From Blastococcus aggregatus (GTDB lineage: Bacteria; Actinomycetota; Actinomycetes; Mycobacteriales; Geodermatophilaceae), in the NCBI RefSeq assembly GCF_900221005.1, contig NZ_OBQI01000002.1:310001-374000 (forward strand): a stretch of 64,000 nt of DNA, given 5' to 3'. Both the position numbers and the translations under genes were made by a program. The notes beneath the pieces were generated by a model that was given only the letters and a program-made list of their open reading frames with translations, did no database searches and was not told the origin of the DNA. Of this stretch, positions 57,340 to 64,000 are shown piece after piece (the first letter of the stretch is position 1; each line of letters starts with the position of its first letter).

Positions 57340-58113
57340 CTAGGACGAGGAGAGCACCCGCCGCGGGTGGCGGCCGTCCACGTAGCCGAGGAACGGCGGG
57401 TGGATGTTGTAGCCCAGCAGCTCCTGCAGCCGCTCGGGCAGCTCGCTCGCGATCTCCCTGGGCACGGCCAGGGTGTGGTTCTCCTGCGGTCGGAGCCAGG
57501 AGGCGGCGTACTCGAGGATGACGCCGAGCCGCGGCCGGTCCGTGCTGTTCGCACCCCCGCCGTGGATGAGGTTCCCGACGTAGATCAGCACCGAGCCCGC
57601 CGGCATGACCGCCGCCGTCGTCTCCTCCTCCGTGGCGGTGCGGCCCGCCTCCCAGCGGTGGCTCCCGGGCACGAACCTCGTCGCGCCGTTCTCGACGGTG
57701 AAGTCGTCGAGCGGCCACATGGTGTTGACGACGACGTCCTTCCCCGTCCGGGGCAGCGGGTAGACGTCGTCGTCGCGGTGCAGCACCTGCGCCACCTCGC
57801 CCGGTCCGATCTGGATGCCGACCGGCGCGCTGAACTGGTAGTGGCCCAGCACGTGGTCGAGGACGCCGAGCACCAGCGGATGGGTGCCGGGCGCGTCGAA
57901 CCAGCGGGTCTTGGCGAACAGCGCGTAGATGCGCTGCGTGGAGAAGCCCTCGAAGGAGTTGCGCCCCGTCGACGTCTCCGCGAGCACCCGCTGGAGGTCC
58001 GCCCGGGCGCCGGCCACCCACTCGGCGTCCATCAGTCCCTCGATGAGCACGTAGCCGTCACGGTCCACGGCCTCGACGGCTTCCTCGATCGTTGCGTCTC
58101 GCGTCAGCGCCAT
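57340..58113 (-). CDS. Phytanoyl-CoA dioxygenase family protein
   Basis: 257 residues; Fe(II)/2-oxoglutarate oxygenase. The facial triad is His112, Asp114 (LHRDDDV) and His184 (LIHGGGAN), with an Arg at 193-195 for 2-oxoglutarate. ATG at 58113 has GGGAG upstream. Starts the minus-strand oxygenase cluster; substrate could be a lipid or polyketide. Confidence 0.88.
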   Translation of the reverse strand: MALTRDATIEEAVEAVDRDGYVLIEGLMDAEWVAGARADLQRVLAETSTGRNSFEGFSTQRIYALFAKTRWFDAPGTHPLVLGVLDHVLGHYQFSAPVGIQIGPGEVAQVLHRDDDVYPLPRTGKDVVVNTMWPLDDFTVENGATRFVPGSHRWEAGRTATEEETTAAVMPAGSVLIYVGNLIHGGGANSTDRPRLGVILEYAASWLRPQENHTLAVPREIASELPERLQELLGYNIHPPFLGYVDGRHPRRVLSSS

Positions 58114-58201
58114 TGCTGCTCCCGGAGGTCCGATGCGCGTGCCGGCAGGTCGAGGCGGACCGTATCCGACCACGGGCGGCGACGGGGCCGGGAACGACGA
58201 A

Positions 58202-58229
58202 GGGCCCGGTCACCGTGGTGACCGGGCCC
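58202..58229 (-). terminator. Terminator after initiator tRNA copy 2
   Basis: GGGCCCGGTCACC and GGTGACCGGGCCC form a 13-bp perfect stem with a GT loop, 10 nt after the tRNA 3' end on the minus strand, followed by TTCGTCGTTCC. Confidence 0.85.
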
Positions 58230-58239
58230 GACGTGTGAG

Positions 58240-58313
58240 TAGCGGGGGCAGGATTCGAACCTGCGACCTCTGGGTTATGAGCCCAGCGAGCTACCGAGCT
58301 GCTCCACCCCGCG
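58240..58313 (-). tRNA. Initiator tRNA-fMet (CAT), copy 2, no encoded CCA
   Basis: 74-nt cloverleaf with the same C-U 1-72 mismatch and GGGCTCATAACCC anticodon arm as copy 1. It differs at a single T-stem pair: GCAGG/CCTGC in place of ACAGG/CCTGT, a compensated change. The 3' end runs into CTCA, so CCA must be added enzymatically. Confidence 0.96.
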
Positions 58314-58341
58314 TCGGCAGGACCACCTTACCAGGCGGGCG

Positions 58342-58375
58342 GGAGGGGGCGACGCCGGTGGGCGCCGCCCCCTCC
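58342..58375 (-). terminator. Terminator after the UPF0182 gene
   Basis: GGAGGGGGCG pairs with CGCCCCCTCC (10 bp) 8 nt beyond the UPF0182 stop. Confidence 0.7.
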
Positions 58376-58382
58376 CCCTCGC

Positions 58383-61346
58383 TCAGCCGCCGGGTGTCGC
58401 CGTGGCGCCGGCGGCCTGCTGAGCCGCGCGGTAGGCCTCGACCGCGGTCTCCAGGTCCTCGAGCGCCTGGCCCTGCTGGGCGAAGCTGCCGCTGCGCTGC
58501 GCGTCGGCCAGGGCGTCCAGGGCGGCGTCCAGATCGGTCACCGCCTGCTCGAGATCCGGGCTGGGCGCGGCGCCGTCCCCGCCCTCCGGAGTCGGCGCGG
58601 GCTCCTCGGGAGCAGGTTCTTCGCCGTCGTCCTCGGGGGTCGTGGCCGGCGTCTCCCCGCTGTCGGTCGCCACCTCACCGGCGCCTGCGCCGAACACCTG
58701 GTCCAGCGCCTCGGCCAGCGTGTCGGCGTACCCGACCTGCCCACCGAAGTTGACCAGCACCTTCCGCAGCAGCGGGAAGGAGTTGTCCGACGTCCCCTCC
58801 ACGTAGAGCGGCTGGACGTAGAGCAGCCCGTCCTCGCCGATGGGCAACGTGAGCAGGTTGCCGAAGACCGCCTGGCTGTTCTGGCTGTTGAACAGGGTGA
58901 GGTCCCGGGCGACCTGGTCGAAGGTGTTGAACGACTGCTGCACCTGCTGCGGACCGCGGAAGGGAGTGCTCCCCGGCAGTTGCAGCACTTGGATCTTCCC
59001 GTACCGCTCCGGGTCCGGATCGCTGGAGGCGGACACGAACGCCGACAGGTTCGGTCGCTGGAACGCGTTCAGCGCGCTGGTCAGCTGGAAGCTCGCCTCC
59101 GGGTCACCCGGCCGCTGGGCCAGGATGTAGTACGGCGGCTGGTCCTCCTCGACGTCCTGCGTGGGGTCGTCCGGGATCTGCCAGCGGTCGCTGCCCTCGT
59201 AGAACGAGATCGGCTCGTCGACGTGGTAGCGGGTCAGGATGTCCCGCTACACCTTGAACAGGTCCTCCGGGTAGCGGACGTGCTCGCGCAGCTCGTCGGG
59301 GATGTCCTCGTAGGGCTGGACCACACCCGGGAACGCCTTCATGTACGTCTGGAGGACCGGGTCCTCGCGGTCCCACTCGTAGAGCGTCACGGTGCCGTCG
59401 TAGGCGTCGACCGTGGCCTTCACCGAGTTCCGGATGTAGTTGAACGTGTCGTTGGGCAGCGCGGTGGTGCCGGTGCCGGTCAGCGCGTCGGCCGCGGCCT
59501 CGCCCAGCTCCATCTGCTCGGAGTAGGGGTAGGAGTCCGAGGTGGTGTAGCCGTCGAGGATCCAGACCGTCCGGCCGTCGAGGACCGCGGGGTACGGGTC
59601 GCCGTCGACCTCCAGGAACGGAGCCGCCTTCTCCACCCGGTCCCGCGGGTCGCGGACGTAGAGGACCTTCGACTCGTCGTTGACCGCGCTGGAGAGCAGG
59701 AAGTTGCGCTCCCGGAAGTAGGTCGCGAACGTCAGCTGGCGGAAGAAGCTGCCGACCGACACCCCGCCCTCGCCGTCGTAGGTGTTGTTGAGCTGCCGGT
59801 CCTCGGAGCCGCCCTCAGGCAGGTCGGACTCGCGGGGTGCGGTGCCGTCGGGGGCGCCGACGACGGAGTAGTCCTCGATCAGCTCGCCGTAGTAGATCCG
59901 GCTCTGCTCGACCTCGATGTCACCCCGGACCGGGAGGTCGAGGGTGGTGAAGTTCGGCTCCCCACCGTCGGAGCCGGCCACGACCTGGTTCGCGGGCGCG
60001 GCGACGAAGCCGTGCCCGTGCGTGTAGACGGTGTGCCGGTTGATCCAGGTGCTCTGGTTCTCCGACAGCGCGGAGCTGTCGAGCTCGCGCACCGCCACGA
60101 CGTAGTCCCGCAGCTCGCCGTCGACGGTGTAGCGGTCGACGTCGAGCTTCTCCGGGAAGCCGTACCAGTTCCGGATCTGCTGGCGGGCGGTGAAGGTGTC
60201 GGCCAGCACGTTCGGGTCCAGGAGACGGGCGTTCGGGATCGTCTCGGTGTCCCCGCGGAGCTCGGCCAGGGCGACCTCCGGGTCGGCCTCCTCGCCGGTC
60301 GTCTCCTGCGCGTAGTTCACGTACTCGATCTCGTCGAGGCCGTAGGCCTGCCGCGTCATCTCGATGGCGCGCTCGATGTAGGGCGCCTCCTTCTCGTTCG
60401 CGCTCGGCTTGACCACGAACTGCTGCACGATCGCCGGGTAGGCCACGCCGATGACCAGGCTCGAGGCCAGCAGCAGGACCAGCGCGGCGGCCGGCAGCAG
60501 GAAGTTGCGGACGACGATGTTGGCGAAGAACGCGATCGCGCAGACCACGGCGACGAAGACCAGGATCGTCTTGGGCACCAGCAGCGCGTTGACGTCGGTG
60601 TAGCTGGCGCCGGTGAACACGTCACCGCGGTTCGAGTAGACGAGCCCGTAGCGGTCCAGCCAGTACGCGATCGCCTTGAGCGCCACGAAGACGCCCAGCA
60701 GGACCGAGATCTGGACCCGCGCCGCCGCGGTCAGCTTCTGCCCCGGCGTCTGCAGCCGCAGGCCACCGAACACGTAGTGGGTCAGCAGCGAGCCGATCAG
60801 CGCCAGGATCACGATGGCGAACCCGAAGCCGAGCACCAGCCGGTAGAACGGGTACTCGAAGACGAAGAAGGACAGGTCCAGGCCGAACTGCGGGTCGGTC
60901 TGCCCGAAGTCGGTGCTGTTGCGGAAGGTCAGCCAGGTCTCCCAGCTGCCCTGGGCGGCGAAGCCCGCGAACAGCCCGAGGACGACGGCGACGGCGGTGA
61001 GGACCAGCCCGGCGCGCGGCTCCAGCGACTGGCGGTAGCGCTCGAGGTTCTGCTGCTCGAGCGACATCGGCCGGAAGGTCGGCCGGAAACGGTAGGCCAG
61101 GTAGATGGCCAGCGCGGTGAGACCGCCGGTCGCCACCCCCGCCACGGCGAACAGGAGGGCCCGGCTCTGCAGCTCGGTCCAGAAGACCTCGGTGTAGCCG
61201 GTCTCGTCGAACCACAGGTAGTCGACGTAGACGTTGGTCAGCGTGCCGATCGCGGTGAAGAGCACGAGCAGCACGGCGATGGCGCCGAGGGCCAACTTCG
61301 CGCGCCGCGACAGCGTCGGCACCGGCACGGGGGGCCGCATGGCCAC
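58383..61346 (-). pseudogene. UPF0182 membrane protein, interrupted by an in-frame amber codon
   Basis: 988 codons, the usual length for the family. The protein has seven N-terminal transmembrane helices (about 18-330), a large extracytoplasmic domain and an acidic Glu/Pro C-terminal tail. Translation stops at a TAG (59247-59249, codon 700), after YPEDLFKV. The same frame then continues with intact homology, RDILTRYHVDEPISFYEGSD. No frameshift is needed: one base change (CAG to TAG) explains it. GTG start with AAGGAG upstream. The neighbours (YlbL-like protease and DUF2342) match mycobacterial Rv3193c-Rv3195. Confidence 0.9.
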
Positions 61347-61503
61347 GAGCGGTCTCCTTCAGTTACGGGTCGTCAGGTGCGGATGCTCCGGTGCAGCAGT
61401 CACGACCGCGGCACCGATGACGGGGAGACGCCCGACCCTCGGCGCTCCCCCGCTCATCCCAGCACAACGCGCCACGGGCCCCGGGGTTCCCGGGGGTCGC
61501 GGC

Positions 61504-62526
61504 TCAGCAGCCGGCGGGGGTCCGCCCGGCGCGGAGGTCGGCCAGGGCGGTGAGCGCGTCGTCGAGGGTGGCGACCCGCGCGAGCGGGAAGCCCGGGTCC
61601 GCGGCGGCCAGCGCCTCGTCGCAGTTCGCGGCGGGCACGAGGAAGAGATCGGCGCCGATGTCGCGGGCGGCCACCATCTTCAGCGGGATCCCACCGATGG
61701 GGCCCACCTCGCCCTCGAGGTCGATCGTGCCGGTGCCGGCGACGAGCGCGCCCCCGGTCAGGTCCTGGTCCCCGACGAGATCGAGGATGCCCAGGGTCAG
61801 CATCAGCCCGGCCGAGGGGCCACCGACGTCCTCCACCTGGATGTCGACGTCGAACGGCGCGAGCGGCTGCTCGAGCACGCTGACCCCCAGCGCCGAGCCC
61901 TCGCCCTCCTCCGCCGCACGGGTGGTGACCGTGGTGGTGCCCGGCCGGCCCAGCCGCGTGTAGCCCACCGTCACCGGGGTCTTCGGCGGGATCGACGTGA
62001 GCACCGAGTCCAGGGCGGCGAAGTCGGGGGTGGGGCGGCCGTCGACCGAGTCGAGCCCGTCGCCCTCCTCGAGGAGGGACTCCGAGGGCGAGCCCTCCGG
62101 AACCGCCCGGACGACGACCTTCACGGGATAGCCCAGGTGACCCAGCGCCACCGACTCGGCCGCCTGCTCGGAGGTGACGAACGCCTGGCGGTTGAGCTGA
62201 CGGGTCTCCTCCTCGGTCCGGTCGGGCGGGTACACCGACTCCTCCGGGACGACGGCGACCTCGTCGTCGAACCAGCCGCGGACCGCCTGCACGAGGCTCA
62301 GCCCGCCCCGGCTGACCCCCACGGTCGTGAGGTTGAGGTTGCCCTCGACGTCGTTCCGCTCGCGGCCCTCGACGGCGATGATCGGCTCGCCGTCGATGTC
62401 GCCCAGCGTGTCGTAGGTCGGCCCGGGCACCTGGGCGACGTACGGCACGGGCAGCGTCGTGCCGAGCACGCCGAACAGCACCAGGAGGAAGCCACCGGCG
62501 CTCAGGACGGCGATGCGACGGGTCAC
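61504..62526 (-). CDS. PDZ / Lon-like serine protease (YlbL family)
   Basis: 340 residues. One N-terminal transmembrane helix, a PDZ domain (about 120-210) and a Lon-type S16 protease domain with the catalytic Ser in DVGGPSAGLM and Lys in GIPLKMVAARD. Membrane-anchored and facing out. GTG at 62526 is 8 nt after TAAGCT (62535-62540, minus strand). Confidence 0.92.
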   Translation of the reverse strand: MTRRIAVLSAGGFLLVLFGVLGTTLPVPYVAQVPGPTYDTLGDIDGEPIIAVEGRERNDVEGNLNLTTVGVSRGGLSLVQAVRGWFDDEVAVVPEESVYPPDRTEEETRQLNRQAFVTSEQAAESVALGHLGYPVKVVVRAVPEGSPSESLLEEGDGLDSVDGRPTPDFAALDSVLTSIPPKTPVTVGYTRLGRPGTTTVTTRAAEEGEGSALGVSVLEQPLAPFDVDIQVEDVGGPSAGLMLTLGILDLVGDQDLTGGALVAGTGTIDLEGEVGPIGGIPLKMVAARDIGADLFLVPAANCDEALAAADPGFPLARVATLDDALTALADLRAGRTPAGC

Positions 62527-62629
62527 GACGGGCCAGCTTAGGGCCCGCCCCGCACCCTGCGACGGAGGATGCGCTGTCGGCGGAGCGCTCCCGGCCCCCC
62601 GTCGAAGATCACGCGTCTACCGTGGACCC

Positions 62630-63976
62630 ATGAGCGACGTCCCCTTCGGCTTCGGTCCCTCCGACCGCGATCCCGAGCGCCGTGACGGCGGCGGGAGCAA
62701 CCCCGGCGGTGACCCGTTCGGGCTGGGCGCGCTGTTCGGGGGTGTCGCCGGTGGCGGCAACCCCGAGGACGTGCTGGGCAAGATGCCGCTCTTCGCCGAG
62801 CTGCAGAAGCTGATGAGCTGGTCGGGCGGCCCGGTGAACTGGGACCTCGCCCGGCAGAGCGCCATCAGCCAGCTCGGCGTCGGTCACCAGCCCTCCTCGG
62901 ACGGCGAGCGCACCGCCGTGGCCGAGGCGCTGCGGCTGGCCGACCTGTGGCTGGACCAGGTGACCGAGCTGCCGTCGGGCATCGAGCGGACGGCGGCCTG
63001 GTCGCGGGTCGAGTGGGTGGAGCAGACCCAGCCCGCGTGGGGCGCGCTGATCGATCCGCTGGCCGAGCGCGTCGTCGCCGCCATGACCAGCGCCCTTCCG
63101 CAGGAAGCGGCCATGTCGTTCGGCCCCATCGCCGGGATCATGGGCCGGATGGGCGGGCTGATGTTCGGCGCCCAGGTCGGTTCGGCGCTCGGCAAGCTCG
63201 CCGACGAGGTGCTCACCAGCACCGACGTCGGCCTGCCGCTCGCCCCGGCCGGCACCGCCGTGCTGGTGCCGCAGAACGTGGCCGAGTTCGCCGCGGGCGT
63301 GGACCGCCCGGCGGACGAGGTCCGACTGTTCCTCGCGCTGCGCGAGGCCGCCGCCCAGCGCCTGTTCGCGCACGTCCCCTGGCTGCGGCAGCAGCTGCAG
63401 GACGCCGTCCACGCCTATGCCCGCGGCATCACCATCGACCGCGACGCCATCGAGCGCGGCATCTCCGAGGCCATGTCCGGAGGCGGGCTCGAGGGCCTGG
63501 ACCCCAGCGACCCGGAGAGCATCCAGCGACTGCTCGGCAGCGGGCTGCTCGAGCCCGAGGAGACCCCCGAGCAGGCGATGGCGCTGCGGCGGCTGGAGAC
63601 GCTGCTGGCACTGGTGGAGGGCTGGATCGACACCGTCGTCGCCGCCGCCGCGAAGGACCGGCTGCCGGGCCACTCGGCCCTGGCCGAGACGATGCGGCGG
63701 CGGCGCGCCACCGGCGGCCCCGCCGAGCAGACCTTCGCCACCCTGGTCGGGCTGCAGCTGCGTCCCCGGAGACTGCGCGACGCGGCCACGGTCTGGGCCG
63801 CGATGACCCAGCAGCACGGCGCCGAGGACCGCGACCGGCTCTGGAACCACCCCGACCTGCTGCCGACGTCGGACGACCTGGACGAGCCGATGGACTTCGT
63901 CGCCCGTCAGGGCATGGACGACGAGCTGCGGGCGCTCACCGCGGACGACGCCGAGCCGGACGAGCCCCAGGACTAG
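62630..63976 (+). CDS. Zincin-like DUF2342 protein
   Basis: 448 residues, soluble. A Gly-rich N-terminus leads to the conserved VNWDLARQSAISQLG region and ALREAAAQRLFAHVPWLRQQ. Recalled homologues read REAAHQRLF at this place, so a likely metal His is replaced by Ala here. Function is unknown (a metallopeptidase fold and an F420-related label have both been given). ATG at 62630 is 6 nt after TACCGT (62618-62623). Divergent from the YlbL gene. Confidence 0.88.
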   Translation: MSDVPFGFGPSDRDPERRDGGGSNPGGDPFGLGALFGGVAGGGNPEDVLGKMPLFAELQKLMSWSGGPVNWDLARQSAISQLGVGHQPSSDGERTAVAEALRLADLWLDQVTELPSGIERTAAWSRVEWVEQTQPAWGALIDPLAERVVAAMTSALPQEAAMSFGPIAGIMGRMGGLMFGAQVGSALGKLADEVLTSTDVGLPLAPAGTAVLVPQNVAEFAAGVDRPADEVRLFLALREAAAQRLFAHVPWLRQQLQDAVHAYARGITIDRDAIERGISEAMSGGGLEGLDPSDPESIQRLLGSGLLEPEETPEQAMALRRLETLLALVEGWIDTVVAAAAKDRLPGHSALAETMRRRRATGGPAEQTFATLVGLQLRPRRLRDAATVWAAMTQQHGAEDRDRLWNHPDLLPTSDDLDEPMDFVARQGMDDELRALTADDAEPDEPQD

Positions 63977-64000
63977 TCGACGACGTCGGCGTCCGGCTCG

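Noticed and set aside
63973-64000. Possible C-terminus of a minus-strand gene (EPDADVVD then stop)
   Set aside because: Only eight codons are visible at the window edge, too few to support a gene.

Overview
The window is one contiguous piece of a very high-GC actinobacterial chromosome. Nearly all third codon positions are G or C, GTG starts are very common, and almost every base is in a gene. Lineage markers are WhiB1, a mycothiol-type SigH/anti-sigma pair, the fused 2-oxoglutarate decarboxylase Kgd, nickel superoxide dismutase with its protease, and the 24-residue ribosomal protein bL37. My best guess is a Geodermatophilaceae-like or related Frankia-grade actinomycete; this is inference, because no rRNA is present. 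I see no phage, plasmid, CRISPR array or insertion sequence.

Layout. 1-3.2 kb: argS-lysA-(hom), amino-acid biosynthesis on the minus strand. 3.3-4.9 kb: DUF3105 and DUF305 membrane proteins and tRNA-Arg. 5-11 kb: hydrolase, SDR, ABC-F ATPase, class III adenylate cyclase, universal stress protein, MFS carrier. 11.2-13 kb: two-gene ABC exporter. 13.1-17.1 kb: kgd plus a small conserved partner. 17-20.5 kb: malic enzyme, RmlC, divergent sodX/sodN. 20.7-26.3 kb: SpoIIE-type phosphatase, psd-pssA phospholipid genes, a frameshifted acetyltransferase, a HAD phosphatase and a lipid-kinase-like protein. 26.6-41.1 kb: a block that matches mycobacterial Rv3219-Rv3228 in content (whiB1, pdtaS, TB7.3-like biotin carrier, rshA, sigH, SRAP, aroA, rsgA), with extra genes including a degenerate biotin carboxylase. 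41-44.6 kb: sugar kinase, hydrolase, aldo/keto reductase. 44.7-47.3 kb: cbs-metB transsulfuration pair. 47.3-51.2 kb: small enzymes, map, and a P450-ferredoxin operon. 51.3-53.4 kb: SNF2 helicase. 53.5-58.3 kb: two initiator tRNA genes in direct orientation bracketing a small oxygenase cluster. 58.4-64 kb: UPF0182 protein broken by one amber codon, a Lon-like PDZ protease, and a zincin-like protein.

The most distinctive points are: a TANNNT hexamer lying 6-10 nt before the start codon of more than twenty genes, implying widespread leaderless transcription; a catalytically dead biotin carboxylase homologue next to a stand-alone biotin carrier; the in-frame amber codon in UPF0182 and the frameshift in the acetyltransferase; a CRP-like palindrome upstream of whiB1; a SigH-type promoter upstream of sigH; an apparent ATC start codon in an ABC ATPase gene; and a GAGCGAG-rich repeat translated as the N-terminus of MetB.
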